A stretch of 64,000 nt of DNA from Bacteroidota bacterium (GCA_025362395.1 JANYGK010000091.1:1-64000), one strand, 5' to 3'. Positions 16,445-26,290 are shown, counted from the stretch's first letter. The notes: generated from the sequence alone by a model not told the origin. A program made the numbers and translations.

Positions 16445-17053
16445 ATGCTAAAATCCTATTTCGATAAGCACTTAATTGAAGCGGGCTGTGACGAGGCCGG
16501 GCGAGGCTGTTTGGCCGGACCTGTATACGCGGCTTCCGTCATATTGCCAAAAAAGTATAAAAATAAATGGCTGGATGATAGTAAAAAATTAACGGATAAA
16601 GACCGTTATGACTTACGCCCGGAAATAGAAACAAAAGCTGTAGCCTGGGCAGTAGGAGTAGTTACCAATGTGGAGATTGATGAGATTAATATTTTAAAAG
16701 CATCTTTTTTAGCCATGCACCGCGCTATTGATCAGCTCATGCATGAACCCGAGTTATTATTGATTGACGGAAATCGTTTCACTCCTTATAAAACAAAACC
16801 GCACCATTGTATTATACAAGGAGACGGAAAATATTTAAGCATTGCGGCCGCGAGCATTTTAGCTAAAACATACCGCGACGATTTTATGAAGGAAGCCGCA
16901 AAGGCGCATCCGCATTATGGTTGGGAGCATAACATGGGCTATCCTACCAAAATACACCGCGAGGCTATAAGAACACATTCAACAACCCATTTACACAGAA
17001 TGACTTTTCGGCTATTGCCGGTGCAGTTGGAAATTGAATTGGAGATTGAATAA
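16445..17053 (+). CDS. rnhB: Ribonuclease HII
   Basis: RNase HII nicks RNA-DNA hybrids and single misincorporated ribonucleotides. The catalytic DEAGRG motif appears near the start ([21 protein letters not shown]), followed by [12 protein letters not shown], the LLIDGNRF aspartate, [20 protein letters not shown], and [21 protein letters not shown]. The 202-residue length is normal. The upstream repeat leaves little room for a private promoter, so transcription may come from the peroxiredoxin gene. Confidence 0.95.
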   Translation: MLKSYFDKHLIEAGCDEAGRGCLAGPVYAASVILPKKYKNKWLDDSKKLTDKDRYDLRPEIETKAVAWAVGVVTNVEIDEINILKASFLAMHRAIDQLMHEPELLLIDGNRFTPYKTKPHHCIIQGDGKYLSIAAASILAKTYRDDFMKEAAKAHPHYGWEHNMGYPTKIHREAIRTHSTTHLHRMTFRLLPVQLEIELEIE

Positions 17054-17672
17054 AAAATATTTCGTGACTGTTCAATCAAAGAGTCTTGGACGATTCAAAT
17101 ACACATTGGTAACAACAAAAACTATTTTCATTATCACGCTTATGGTAATGACGCTAACTATTTTAAGTGTTTGGCTTTTTGGACTCGGAAAACACCGTTC
17201 TCTTTATTTAAACTCTATTCTTTCCTGCACCATATTATCCGTTAGTTTCTTTCTATTCCTTACTATTGGATTGTGTAAGGGAATTAAGCTAAAAGATAAC
17301 CTGGGAAAGATCACTAATAAAATAAAATTTAAATTTTCTGATTTGTCCGGCAAAATTGACTTACCGTTTGATGCACTTGATTTTGCTGATGATATAACAG
17401 GGATCATAACCGGCATCATCGCGTGGATCGTTTTTTCAATCTCTATTCTGATTTTTATATGGGCAGTCGGCCCTTTATTTTGGTCTATGATTCTGGCCTT
17501 CGTTGCTATGCTTTATTGGATCTTTTTCAGGGCATTACGACTTGTGTTTAAAAATTCGGCTAAATGCAAAGATAATATAGCGATGAGCATGGTTTATGCT
17601 ATTGCCTATACAGCACTTTATAATTTCTGGATATATGGCATTATTCTGTCAGCTCATTATTTAAACAGTTAA
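17034..17672 (+). CDS. Multi-pass membrane protein of unknown function
   Basis: I do not recognise this family. The 212 residues contain about five hydrophobic segments: ~30-52, ~60-82, a double stretch ~122-170, and a last one near 185-210. The loop at ~85-115 is charged ([17 protein letters not shown]). The longest reading uses a TTG at 17034 inside the end of rnhB; a GTG at 17064, just beyond the rnhB stop, is an equally good start. There are no catalytic motifs, and no relation to rnhB is evident apart from co-orientation. Confidence 0.55.
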   Translation: MNWRLNKKYFVTVQSKSLGRFKYTLVTTKTIFIITLMVMTLTILSVWLFGLGKHRSLYLNSILSCTILSVSFFLFLTIGLCKGIKLKDNLGKITNKIKFKFSDLSGKIDLPFDALDFADDITGIITGIIAWIVFSISILIFIWAVGPLFWSMILAFVAMLYWIFFRALRLVFKNSAKCKDNIAMSMVYAIAYTALYNFWIYGIILSAHYLNS

Positions 17673-17740
17673 TTTGTAAATTTCCTTAAATCAAGCTTTG
17701 AACATTATTTTTTACGTTCTTTGTTCTCAAATTATAACTC

Positions 17741-18382
17741 ATGGAATTTATAAGTCCTGAATTAAGCCGATACTGCGAAATGCATACAAGCGAAGAATCA
17801 GACATTCTCAAAAAACTAAACCGCGAAACACATTTAAAAATAGTGTCGCCGCGTATGCTGAGCGGACATTTACAGGGGCGTTTTTTAAGCTTTATTTCTA
17901 AATTGAAACAACCAAGCTTAATTGTGGAGATTGGCACTTACACAGGCTATTCAGCACTTTGTTTAGCAGAAGGTTTAGCGCAGAACGGAAAATTAATAAG
18001 CATTGACGTAAATGAAGAAACCTCCGCATTTGCAAGATCGTTTATTCAACAAACAGAGTATGCCGGTAAAATAGAATTGGTCATTGCAGACGCTCAAGAA
18101 TATCTTAAAACCATACAACAGCCTATAGACCTTATATTTATTGACGCCGATAAAAAAAATTACCTCAACTATTACCGGTTAGCGATTGAAAAACTAAAAC
18201 CCGGCGGATTAATTATTGCTGATAACGTACTATGGAGCGGAAAAATTACCATGCCTGAAAGTACTATGGATAGGGAAACGCAGGCATTACACGAATTTAA
18301 TAAATTTGCACAACAGGATAACAGGGTGGAAAATATATTATTGCCTGTAAGGGATGGATTGATGATCGTCAGAAAAAAATAA
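17741..18382 (+). CDS. SAM-dependent O-methyltransferase (CCoAOMT family)
   Basis: The 213-residue class I methyltransferase belongs to the small bacterial O-methyltransferase family related to caffeoyl-CoA and catechol methyltransferases. The AdoMet site is VEIGTYTGYSALCLAEGL. The metal-binding acidic residues are in LIFIDADKKNYLNYY and IIADNVLWSGKI, and the C-terminal LLPVRDGLMIVRKK is typical. The natural acceptor is unknown. It stands alone, with a strong hairpin repeat directly after its stop that could act as a terminator. Confidence 0.88.
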   Translation: MEFISPELSRYCEMHTSEESDILKKLNRETHLKIVSPRMLSGHLQGRFLSFISKLKQPSLIVEIGTYTGYSALCLAEGLAQNGKLISIDVNEETSAFARSFIQQTEYAGKIELVIADAQEYLKTIQQPIDLIFIDADKKNYLNYYRLAIEKLKPGGLIIADNVLWSGKITMPESTMDRETQALHEFNKFAQQDNRVENILLPVRDGLMIVRKK

Positions 18383-18385
18383 TTC

Positions 18386-18447
18386 TCCCGCAGATTTCGC
18401 TGATCTACGCAGATCTTTTTCTCTGCGATATCTGCGAGATCCGCGGG
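18386..18447. repeat. Hairpin repeat of the CCCGCAGATTTCGC type
   Basis: Left arm CCCGCAGATTTCGCTGATC... and right arm ...GAGATCCGCGGG fold on each other around TCTTTTTCTC. It starts 4 nt after the methyltransferase stop. It resembles the long-arm intergenic repeats found elsewhere in this window in architecture, but not in sequence. Confidence 0.72.
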
Positions 18448-18466
18448 CAAAACAAATAACAACAAT

Positions 18467-19129
18467 ATGAAAAAACTAAACGTGATTATAACAGGCGCTA
18501 CCGGCATGGTAGGCGAAGGGGTATTGCTGGAATGCCTTGAAAACCCGCAAATAGAAAATGTCTTGATCATTGTACGAAAACCTTCCGGTGTTTCACATCC
18601 GCGCTTAAAAGAAATGATTCATTCCGACTTTTCTAATATCGAACCCATAAAAGAACAGGTTAAAAATTATGATGCCTGCTTTTTTTGCCTGGGTGTTTCA
18701 TCCATCGGCATGAAAGAAGAAGAGTATACCAAGCTAACGTATACTTTAACTATAGGTTTTGCAAAAACATTAAGTGAAGTAAATCATGCTATGACATTTT
18801 GTTATGTTTCGGGGGCCAATACAGACAGCACCGAAAAAGGCGGCTCTATGTGGGCCCGCGTAAAAGGCAAAACAGAAAATGATTTAATGAAATTACCTTT
18901 TAAACAGGTTTATAATTTCCGCCCCGGAATGATGAAACCAACCAAAGGACAAAAAAATGTGCTGCCTGCTTATAAATATGTAGGATGGCTATACCCGGTT
19001 ATTAAACTGGTAGCGCCTAATATAGCTTCTACTATTAAAGAAGTAGGATTGGCGATGATTCGGGTTTCTTCCAAAGGTTTTTCAAAGCATACTATCGAAG
19101 TAAAAGATATTGTCGAGCTTGCAAAATAA
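18467..19129 (+). CDS. NAD(P)-binding Rossmann oxidoreductase, SDR-like
   Basis: The 220-residue protein opens with the nucleotide-binding ITGATGMVGEGVLLECL glycine motif of atypical short-chain dehydrogenases of the NAD(P)H-binding/HTATIP2-like group. Later blocks are CFFCLGVSSIGMKEEEY, TFCYVSGANTDSTEKGG, and an MWARVKGKTENDL segment whose YVSGA-x(n)-K pattern fits the family. The FRPGMMKP segment is also typical. The substrate is unknown. It has no adjacent partner gene. Confidence 0.82.
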   Translation: MKKLNVIITGATGMVGEGVLLECLENPQIENVLIIVRKPSGVSHPRLKEMIHSDFSNIEPIKEQVKNYDACFFCLGVSSIGMKEEEYTKLTYTLTIGFAKTLSEVNHAMTFCYVSGANTDSTEKGGSMWARVKGKTENDLMKLPFKQVYNFRPGMMKPTKGQKNVLPAYKYVGWLYPVIKLVAPNIASTIKEVGLAMIRVSSKGFSKHTIEVKDIVELAK

Positions 19130-19139
19130 ATAAGAGTTT

Positions 19140-19346
19140 TTATTTCAACGTATAGCTATACCCTTCTGAATCTTTTGTGCTTTCACATCTTTTTTTAGCA
19201 TTTCCTTTTGTATCCTTAACTTTAAATCCTATTGAGTCAACCCTTGGATTTGTGCTCATGCAGGTATATTCTTTTTTACATGATGAAAAAACAGTTAATC
19301 CGATACAAATAATTAAAGCTGCCAAACCGATTTCTTTTGTGTTCAT
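19140..19346 (-). CDS. Small lipoprotein of unknown function
   Basis: The short ORF encodes ~68 residues from the ATG at 19346, which gives a clean lipoprotein signal (NTKEIGLAALIICIGLTVFSSCKKEYTC); a longer upstream start is possible but would spoil the signal. After the lipid-attachment Cys there is a KKEYTC segment and two further cysteines (including KKRCEST). It ends in EGYSYTLK. Similar tiny lipoproteins of unknown role are common in Bacteroidota. It converges on the preceding SDR gene. Confidence 0.6.
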   Translation of the reverse strand: MNTKEIGLAALIICIGLTVFSSCKKEYTCMSTNPRVDSIGFKVKDTKGNAKKRCESTKDSEGYSYTLK

Positions 19347-19450
19347 GATTTGTAAAGTTACACTATTTTTCAATAAACACTTCCTCGTGATTATTCTATT
19401 TTTTTATTAAAACTCGTTAACAAATTTTCCCCGATTTTGCAGTAATTCTG

Positions 19451-19458
19451 TATCTTTG
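19451..19458 (+). promoter_or_regulatory. Candidate -7 box (TATCTTTG) for purL
   Basis: This is a perfect TAnnTTTG match 39 nt before the purL ATG. No well-spaced TTG is seen upstream of it. Confidence 0.45.
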
Positions 19459-19497
19459 GGCCTTAATTTCAAAGGTTCATTTAACAGAAAATAAATT

Positions 19498-21729
19498 ATG
19501 GCAGCCATAAAATACTCCGAACAATTAGCAGATGTTGAAGCAGCAAAAAACTTAGGCCTTTTGCCGGAAGAGTTTGACCGCATCAAAGAAATTTTAGGAC
19601 GCACGCCTAATTTTACGGAAGTATCTATTTTCTCTGTGATGTGGAGCGAGCACTGCTCTTATAAAAACTCCATTACCTGGTTAAAAACATTACCGAAAGA
19701 CGGCCCGCACATGTTGGCAAAAGCAGGTGAAGAAAACGCCGGCTTGGTAGACATTGGTGACGGTTTAGGGTGTTGTTTTAAAATAGAATCGCACAACCAC
19801 CCAAGCGCATTAGAGCCATACCAAGGTGCTGCAACAGGTGTTGGCGGTATTAACCGCGATATTTTTACAATGGGGGCGCGTCCTATCGCTCAATTAAACT
19901 CCTTACGTTTCGGTGACATCAATTCTCAAAAAACACAATGGTTATTAAAAGGCGTGGTGAAAGGTATTGGCGATTACGGCAACGCATTCGGCATCCCAAC
20001 TGTTGGCGGCGAAGTGTTTTTTGATGACTGCTATAACGTTAACCCTTTGGTAAACGCCATGAGCGTTGGTATTGTAAAAGAAGGAGAAACAGTAAGTGCC
20101 ACCTCTTACGGTGTTGGGAACCCCGTGTTTATTGTAGGGTCATCAACCGGTAAAGACGGCATTGCCGGTGCAGCCTTTGCGAGTAAAGACTTAACGGAAG
20201 ATTCTGCTAAAGATTTGCCTTCTGTACAGGTGGGCGATCCGTTCCAGGAAAAATTATTATTGGAAGCAACCTTAGAAGTTATTAAAACAGGTGCTGTAAT
20301 TGGCATGCAGGACATGGGTGCAGCGGGCATTACTTGTTCTACTTCCGAAATGAGCGCTAAAGGCGAGCACGGCATGAATATTTGGTTACACAAAGTTCCT
20401 ACACGCCAGGAAGGTATGCATCCTTTTGAAATTTTATTATCAGAATCGCAGGAGCGCATGTTGGTAGTAGTTGAAAAAGGAAAAGAAGCGTTAGTGCAAG
20501 CTGTGTTTGATAAATGGGATTTGAACTGTGCACAAATTGGTGAAGTAACCGCCGGCGATCGTTTAAAATATTACATGAATGATGAGTTGGTTGCGGATGT
20601 ACCTGCTGATGTATTAGTATTAGGCGGCGGAGCACCGGTATACACACGCGATTACAAAGAGCCGGCGTATTATGCAGAATCAAAAAAATTCAATATCAAT
20701 ACGATTATTGAACCTAACGATTTAAAACCGGTAATGCAGTTTTTAGCTAAATTACCAAACTTAGCAAGCAAGCGTTGGATCTATAATCAATACGACAGTA
20801 TGGTGGGCGGCATTAACATGAGCACCAACAAGCCGAGTGATGCCGCTATTGTAAATGTAAAAGGAACGAAGAAGGCATTAGCCATGACGGTTGATTGCAA
20901 CGCACGTTACGTAAATGCAGACCCTGAAACAGGTTGTGCTATTGCAGTAAGCGAAGCGGCCCGTAACATCGTGTGCAGCGGAGGTATACCAAGCGCGGTA
21001 ACTAACTGTTTAAATTTCGGAAACCCTTATAACCCTGAAGTATATTGGCAGTTTGTAGGTTCTATTAAAGGAATGAGCAGTACCTGCTTAAAATTTAAAA
21101 CTCCTGTAACAGGTGGTAACGTTAGCTTCTACAACCAATCGAGTTATGAAGGCCCGGTGTTCCCTACTCCAACTATCGGTATGATAGGAATATTGGAAGA
21201 TAAATCATTACAAACGACTTTAGATTTTAAAACCGAAGGCGATGTTATTTATATGATTGGCGAAAGTAAAAATGATATTTCGTCTTCAGAATATTTATAC
21301 AGCTTTCATAAAACAAAAAATACACCGGCTCCTTTCTTCGACCTGGAAACAGAATTTAATATACAGGCAGCTGTAATAAGCATTATCAAAAATAAATTAA
21401 TTACTTCGGCGCATGATGTAAGCGACGGCGGTTTGTTTATGAATTTGTTGGAAAGCGCTATGGTAAATAACTTAGGCTTCGAGATCAGCTCTGACAGTGC
21501 CATTCGTAAGGATGCCTTTTTATTCGGCGAAGCGCAAAGCAGGGTAATTGTTTCTGTATCTGCAAACGCAACTTCTGCATTAGAAACAGAATTAAAAAAA
21601 CAAAATGTAACATTCACTAAGCTTGGTGTCGTTAAAGGAACTAACATAGTCATTGACGGAACTAACTACGGTTCTGTAAGCGATTACAAACAATCGTTTG
21701 ATACAAGTATTGAAGGATATTTAAATTAA
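19498..21729 (+). CDS. purL: Phosphoribosylformylglycinamidine synthase subunit PurL
   Basis: PurL makes FGAM from FGAR in de novo purine synthesis. At 743 residues this is the small, stand-alone form that works with separate PurS and PurQ proteins; neither is in the window. Motifs include SEHCSYKNS, the [23 protein letters not shown] metal and ATP-binding block, [43 protein letters not shown], and a second half with [12 protein letters not shown] and [15 protein letters not shown] marR-type gene follows after 11 nt on the same strand. Confidence 0.95.
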   Translation: MAAIKYSEQLADVEAAKNLGLLPEEFDRIKEILGRTPNFTEVSIFSVMWSEHCSYKNSITWLKTLPKDGPHMLAKAGEENAGLVDIGDGLGCCFKIESHNHPSALEPYQGAATGVGGINRDIFTMGARPIAQLNSLRFGDINSQKTQWLLKGVVKGIGDYGNAFGIPTVGGEVFFDDCYNVNPLVNAMSVGIVKEGETVSATSYGVGNPVFIVGSSTGKDGIAGAAFASKDLTEDSAKDLPSVQVGDPFQEKLLLEATLEVIKTGAVIGMQDMGAAGITCSTSEMSAKGEHGMNIWLHKVPTRQEGMHPFEILLSESQERMLVVVEKGKEALVQAVFDKWDLNCAQIGEVTAGDRLKYYMNDELVADVPADVLVLGGGAPVYTRDYKEPAYYAESKKFNINTIIEPNDLKPVMQFLAKLPNLASKRWIYNQYDSMVGGINMSTNKPSDAAIVNVKGTKKALAMTVDCNARYVNADPETGCAIAVSEAARNIVCSGGIPSAVTNCLNFGNPYNPEVYWQFVGSIKGMSSTCLKFKTPVTGGNVSFYNQSSYEGPVFPTPTIGMIGILEDKSLQTTLDFKTEGDVIYMIGESKNDISSSEYLYSFHKTKNTPAPFFDLETEFNIQAAVISIIKNKLITSAHDVSDGGLFMNLLESAMVNNLGFEISSDSAIRKDAFLFGEAQSRVIVSVSANATSALETELKKQNVTFTKLGVVKGTNIVIDGTNYGSVSDYKQSFDTSIEGYLN

Positions 21730-21740
21730 ATTTTAGTACC

Positions 21741-22193
21741 ATGAAGTTGGAAGAGGAATTAAGAACAGAAAAATTTAAAACTGTGCAACAACGAGCAGCC
21801 TTAAGCATTTTATTTACTTCTAACTGGATAGAAGAAAAAACAAATGAGTGCTTTAAAGAGTATGGAATTTCGCAGGAACAATATAACGTACTACGCATTT
21901 TAAAAGGACAAAAAGGAAAACCCGCTAACCTGTCTACCATACAGGAACGCATGATACACCGTATGAGCAACGCTACACGCCTTGTAGAGAAGCTAAAGCT
22001 GAAAGGTTATGTAAATCGTGTGATTTGCGAAGACAACCGCCGGAAAGTAGAAATTACCATTACGCCAAAAGGCCTCGATCTTTTAGAAAATCTTTATCCA
22101 AAGCTAACACATGTGGAAACTAAGCTTTTTGATACTCTTTCAGAAAAAGAAGCCAAAGAGATTGGTATTTTATTGGATAAATTAAGAGGATAA
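21741..22193 (+). CDS. MarR family transcriptional regulator
   Basis: The 150-residue winged-helix regulator has the MarR pattern: an N-terminal dimer helix, the EYGISQEQYNVLRILKGQKG segment, the recognition-helix region MIHRMSNATRLVEKLKLKGYVNR, and the wing EDNRRKVEITITPKGLDLLE. It precedes a pirin gene with ~107 nt between them that contain a palindrome overlapping a promoter. MarR proteins commonly control a neighbouring gene, often in response to oxidants or phenolics. Control of the pirin gene is inference from that layout. Confidence 0.88.
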   Translation: MKLEEELRTEKFKTVQQRAALSILFTSNWIEEKTNECFKEYGISQEQYNVLRILKGQKGKPANLSTIQERMIHRMSNATRLVEKLKLKGYVNRVICEDNRRKVEITITPKGLDLLENLYPKLTHVETKLFDTLSEKEAKEIGILLDKLRG

Positions 22194-22245
22194 TTCCTGC
22201 ATAAAGCTTTAATTTAGAATGAACGTTAAATATTCTTAATAACTG

Positions 22246-22275
22246 TTGTATATACAATAATTGTTGTTACATTTG
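22246..22275 (+). promoter_or_regulatory. Pirin promoter with overlapping palindromic operator candidate
   Basis: The perfect 12-bp palindrome TTGTATATACAA (22246-22257) contains a TTG that lies 19 nt before TACATTTG (22268-22275). Together they fit the Bacteroidota TTG-N19-TAnnTTTG promoter consensus exactly. A second TTGTTGTA half-like site follows at 22274-22281. A MarR dimer bound to the palindrome would cover the -33 element. Confidence 0.7.
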
Positions 22276-22300
22276 TTGTATAATTAATTTAAATACAATT

Positions 22301-23023
22301 ATGAAACATATATTTCACTCCGCAGAAACAAGAGGACATGCCAACCACGGTTGGTTAGACGCTCACCATTCATTCAGCTTTGCCGGCTTCCAAGACAGGA
22401 ACCGTATGCACTTTGGTGTGCTTAGAGTTTTAAACGACGATAAAATTGCCGGCGGTATGGGCTTTGGCTCTCACCCGCATGATAACATGGAAATTATTAC
22501 CATTCCTTTAGAAGGACAACTATTACATAAAGACAACATGGGTAATGACGGAGAAGTTATTTTACCGGGTGATGTGCAGGTAATGAGTGCCGGAACAGGT
22601 GTGGTACACAGCGAATATAATAACGGTAAAACAGATCTGAAACTGTTACAGATCTGGCTATTCCCAAACAAACAAAATGTAAAACCGCGTTACGGACAAG
22701 TATCTTTAAACGTTGCAGACAGGCAAAATAAATTTCAACAAATCTTATCGCCTAATGAAAATGATGAAGGAGTTTGGATCCACCAGGATGCCTGGTTCTT
22801 TTTAGGAAAATTTGATAAAGACAAAACCGAAACGTACACCGTTAAAAAACCGGGAAATGGTGTGTACGCGTTTTTAATCAGCGGCAGCGCTAATATTAAT
22901 GGTCAGGAACTGAAAATACGGGATGCTTACGGTGTTTGGGAAACAGATGCATTTGACATCAAAATAAATGGTGATAACACAGAGATCCTATTAATGGATA
23001 TCCCGATGGAATTACCTTTATAG
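22301..23023 (+). CDS. Pirin family protein (cupin)
   Basis: The 240-residue bicupin begins with FHSAETRGHANHGWLDAHHSFSFAG, the pirin hallmark, and has the metal-binding FGSHPHDNMEIIT histidines and the HSEYNN segment of the first cupin. Some pirins show quercetin 2,3-dioxygenase activity and others act as stress or redox-linked regulators, so the role is uncertain. The C-terminal cupin is normally degenerate. It is probably controlled by the MarR-type protein encoded directly upstream. Confidence 0.92.
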   Translation: MKHIFHSAETRGHANHGWLDAHHSFSFAGFQDRNRMHFGVLRVLNDDKIAGGMGFGSHPHDNMEIITIPLEGQLLHKDNMGNDGEVILPGDVQVMSAGTGVVHSEYNNGKTDLKLLQIWLFPNKQNVKPRYGQVSLNVADRQNKFQQILSPNENDEGVWIHQDAWFFLGKFDKDKTETYTVKKPGNGVYAFLISGSANINGQELKIRDAYGVWETDAFDIKINGDNTEILLMDIPMELPL

Positions 23024-23046
23024 TTGCTAACGCAATAAAATAGAAT

Positions 23047-23122
23047 ACGGATTTTACAGATCTAATAGATTTTCACGGATTTTTTATTCGTACTAATCAG
23101 TCAAATCTGTTTGATCCGTGTT
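23047..23122. repeat. Inverted repeat of the ACGGATTTTACAGAT type
   Basis: ACGGATTTTACAGATCTAATAGATTTTCACGGAT on the left is partly mirrored by AAATCTGTTTGATCCGTG on the right (23104-23121). It starts 24 nt after the pirin stop. Confidence 0.55.
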
Positions 23123-23212
23123 CCATGTTTCTTATTCCTCGTTTGATATGGTTTTAAATACAAAGCTGTATTAATTGCATAAATTATTTTACATTCGGTA
23201 AAAATTTTCTGT

Positions 23213-24520
23213 ATGAAACTTCTCTTTTCGCACTTCCTTATTTTCAGCACGCTTTTCGTAACCGGCCAAACTAACAAAGAGCGTTCTGTTTCTCTTATCA
23301 ATAAGCTGCAGCGCGGCCAATACGACAGTTGCCAAGTAATGTTTGATACTTCGGTGAGCAATCAAATAAACAGTGAAATGCTAAAGAACATTTGGGAAAG
23401 TATTCCTAAATACCTGGGAGAATATAAATCATACAGCGAAATTAATTCCGAAAAAAATGACTCTGTTGAAACAGTAAGTGTAAGGTGCGTATTTGCGAAA
23501 ACCAAAATGGACCTAAAGCTTTCTTATAACAAAGCTCAAAAAATAATCGGGATCTTTTTTGTCCCTCCTAAAAACAATTTAGCGTACAACTATCCCGAGT
23601 ATTATAAATCATCTAAATTTTATGAATCGAAACTAACTTTGAAATCAGGTAAGTACGAGTTACCGGCAATATTATGCGTGCCTAATAATGTAACAAATCC
23701 GCCGGTTGTCATATTAATTGCAGGCTCCGGGCCTAATGATAAAGATGAGACCATTGGGCCAAATAAACCTTTAAAGGATATTGCCGTAGGGTTAGCGTCT
23801 AACGGTATTGCAAGCATACGTTATGATAAACGTACCCTCACCTATAAAAGTGAAATGGGCAAAGACCTTGAAAAGATTGGCATTAACGAAGAAGTGATAG
23901 AGGACGCTATCTGCGCCGTAAAGACTATTCGTAAAAATCCCTTAACCGCGAAATCTAAAATTTATATTATTGGTCACAGCTTAGGTGGCATGTGTGCTCC
24001 GCTAATTGCAGGAAAAATAAAAACAAACGGTGTCATTTTAATGGCAGCTAATGCTCTGCCATTAGAAGGCCTTGTAGTTAAACAATACACTTATATTTTT
24101 AGCTTAGACAGTCTTGATGCGCAAGAAAAAAAAGAAATTGAAAATTTAAAATCCCAAGTGAAAACAGTAAAAGATCCAAAACTTTTAAAAACAGCTACTG
24201 CTGATAATTTGCCGCTTAACCTCCCGGCACATTATTGGGAATCTATAAAAAAATACAACCAAGTAACTGCGGCAAAAAAATTAAAACAACCCATTTTAGT
24301 GTTGCAGGGTGAACGCGATTACCAGGTTACCATGGCTGATTTTGATCTTTGGAAAAGCACTTTAAGCACAAATTCTAAAAATACATTTATTTCTTACGCT
24401 GCGTTAAATCATTTATTTATAAAAGGCGAAGGCAAATCAACGCCTGCAGAATATGATAAACAGGGTAATGTAGAAGAAAAAGTAATTACTGATATTATTG
24501 AATGGATCAAAGCTAATTGA
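23213..24520 (+). CDS. Exported alpha/beta hydrolase with DUF3887-like N-terminus
   Basis: The 435-residue protein has a signal peptide (MKLLFSHFLIFSTLFVTGQ), a DUF3887-like NTF2-fold domain at ~25-125, and an alpha/beta hydrolase from ~140. In the hydrolase, VILIAGSGPNDKDE forms the oxyanion region, GHSLGGM holds the nucleophile serine, LQGERDYQV carries the acid, and NHLF holds the catalytic histidine. Such proteins act as periplasmic esterases or peptidase-like hydrolases; the substrate is unknown. It stands alone between an intergenic repeat and a separate promoter region. Confidence 0.85.
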   Translation: MKLLFSHFLIFSTLFVTGQTNKERSVSLINKLQRGQYDSCQVMFDTSVSNQINSEMLKNIWESIPKYLGEYKSYSEINSEKNDSVETVSVRCVFAKTKMDLKLSYNKAQKIIGIFFVPPKNNLAYNYPEYYKSSKFYESKLTLKSGKYELPAILCVPNNVTNPPVVILIAGSGPNDKDETIGPNKPLKDIAVGLASNGIASIRYDKRTLTYKSEMGKDLEKIGINEEVIEDAICAVKTIRKNPLTAKSKIYIIGHSLGGMCAPLIAGKIKTNGVILMAANALPLEGLVVKQYTYIFSLDSLDAQEKKEIENLKSQVKTVKDPKLLKTATADNLPLNLPAHYWESIKKYNQVTAAKKLKQPILVLQGERDYQVTMADFDLWKSTLSTNSKNTFISYAALNHLFIKGEGKSTPAEYDKQGNVEEKVITDIIEWIKAN

Positions 24521-24644
24521 TCTTTTCTCAAAATTGCCCTCTTACTTTACCGGCATAATATTGAAGCATTCTTGAGATGAGATCAAAAGAGTATGCTCTG
24601 TACACCCAATTAAATAAGCAAACTAAAAAATAGTTGCGCTTCCC

Positions 24645-24671
24645 TGTAACTTTTATATAACCGGCTGCGTC
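24645..24671 (+). promoter_or_regulatory. Possible ECF-type promoter for the GIN-domain gene
   Basis: TGTAAC (24645-24650) and CGTC (24668-24671) are 17 nt apart, resembling the -35 AAC and -10 CGTC elements used by ECF sigma factors. They lie 56 nt before the ATG. Confidence is modest because short motifs recur by chance. Confidence 0.4.
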
Positions 24672-24726
24672 CTATGTTCAAAATCTGAAGAAAATTATAA
24701 AATTATTCATATTAACCTATATAAAA

Positions 24727-26154
24727 ATGAAACATATTATCTTATCATCCATTGTCTTATTTAGTTGTATTGCCGCGAAAGCACAAACAACACAGTCAAG
24801 AGACATAAAACCTTTTACGAAATTAGAAGTATCGGGTGCTGCCAACGTTCAGTTCACACAAGGCGATACATTAAAATTAAAAGTGGTTGCCGACGAGTCT
24901 GAACTTAATAATGTATATACGACTCATGAAGACGGAACTTTAACCATTAGGGGAAAAGGAAATTTTAAGAGCGGTTACAAAATATACATTACGGGTAAAA
25001 CATTAAATCAAATTACAGCTGCCGGCGCTTCACGGGTAAATGTCACCGGTACATTAGAAACAGACAGCCTTGTCATTGACGCTTCCGGGGCAAGTGATGT
25101 AACCGCAAGTATTAAAACAAAAACAGTTTATGTAACCGTGAGTGGTGCATCAGGAGTTCATCTGGAAGGGTCTACAGAAACATTTTACGGTACAGCAAGC
25201 GGAGCCTCATCTTTAAAAGCTTACAAGCTAAATTCTGTTACCACAAACGTTACGGTTTCCGGAGCTTCTTCTGCCAAAGTAAATGCATCGCAAAAAATAA
25301 ATGCCAACGCTACCGGTTCCAGTATGGTTAAGTTTAAAGGTGAACCTAAAGAAGTAAGTGCTGAGGCATCAAGCTCTTCTTCCATTGCAAAAGTGGTAGA
25401 TGATGATTCCCCTAAAGGCTCGGGTACTAAAAAAGACTCTACCACCATTAATTTAAGAAAAAAGAAATTTATTATTATCGATAAAGATCAAGGCATCGAA
25501 ACGCATTTGAATCATGATGATAACCGGTTTCACAATTGGGCAGGGTTTGGAATAGGCATTAACGGCTGGCTTTCTAACGGTAATTTTAATTTACCGGCCA
25601 ATGAAAAATATATGTCGCTTGATTATGGTAAGTCACTGAACTTTCAATTAAATCCTTTGGAAAAAGACATTCATATTTATAAGAATTATATAAACCTGGT
25701 TATTGGTTTAGGCTTTGAATGGAGTCAGTATCAATTCAGCAACCGCACGACGTTAAACCCTGACAGTAGCTTTACTTCCGGTAAAATTGATGGGGGCAAC
25801 GTATTTAATTATAAGAAGAACCGTTTTAAATCAACCTTTGTAAACATCCCTGTTCTACTGGAATTCAATACCAACAAAAATCCGAACAAAGCGTTTCATT
25901 TAGCGTTCGGTGTTATTGGAGGATATAGGCTGGGATCGCGCACACGACAAGTACTGGAACTTGACGGACAAGATATTCGTTTAATACGAAAAGACAGTTA
26001 TAACATGAACCCGTTCCGCGTAAATGCTCATGCAAGCATTGGCTATAGAAACTTAACACTATATGCTGATTACGCATTAACCCCCTTGTTTGAAAACGGT
26101 AAAGGTCCGGAATTATATCCTTTCACCTTTGGTGTAAAATTAATTTCCTTCTAA
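24727..26154 (+). CDS. Head-GIN domain (DUF2807) protein with outer-membrane barrel-like C-terminus
   Basis: The 475-residue exported protein has a signal peptide ending at KAQ. Residues ~25-225 form the DUF2807 beta-helix: FTKLEVSGAANVQFTQGD, then repeated ASGASDVTA and SGASGVHLEGS-type turns. A spacer rich in S, K and T (~225-245) leads to residues ~265-475, which look like an outer-membrane beta-barrel (GFGIGINGWLSNG, YINLVIGLGFEWSQYQF, VNIPVLLEF, LAFGVIGGYRLGSRTR). These often sit near ECF sigma/anti-sigma genes; none is adjacent here, but an ECF-like promoter is. The function is unknown. Confidence 0.82.
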   Translation: MKHIILSSIVLFSCIAAKAQTTQSRDIKPFTKLEVSGAANVQFTQGDTLKLKVVADESELNNVYTTHEDGTLTIRGKGNFKSGYKIYITGKTLNQITAAGASRVNVTGTLETDSLVIDASGASDVTASIKTKTVYVTVSGASGVHLEGSTETFYGTASGASSLKAYKLNSVTTNVTVSGASSAKVNASQKINANATGSSMVKFKGEPKEVSAEASSSSSIAKVVDDDSPKGSGTKKDSTTINLRKKKFIIIDKDQGIETHLNHDDNRFHNWAGFGIGINGWLSNGNFNLPANEKYMSLDYGKSLNFQLNPLEKDIHIYKNYINLVIGLGFEWSQYQFSNRTTLNPDSSFTSGKIDGGNVFNYKKNRFKSTFVNIPVLLEFNTNKNPNKAFHLAFGVIGGYRLGSRTRQVLELDGQDIRLIRKDSYNMNPFRVNAHASIGYRNLTLYADYALTPLFENGKGPELYPFTFGVKLISF

Positions 26155-26212
26155 AGGAAATATCTGTTTTTTTGTATGAGCAACGAAAAACACCTTTACC
26201 CTTCAAACAAAT

Positions 26213-26246
26213 AAACCCTCCCGATTGATAGCGGGAGGGTTTTTTA
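26213..26246 (+). terminator. Intrinsic terminator after the GIN-domain gene
   Basis: A 10-bp stem (AAACCCTCCC/GGGAGGGTTT) with a 10-nt loop is followed by TTTT. It lies 58 nt past the stop. Confidence 0.88.
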
Positions 26247-26290
26247 TTGACATACAACGAAATATAATTATATTTGATAAAGAGTATATT

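Noticed and set aside
26225-26290. Upstream start of the small T9SS protein
   Set aside because: It begins inside the terminator stem and gives no signal peptide; the ATG at 26291 does.
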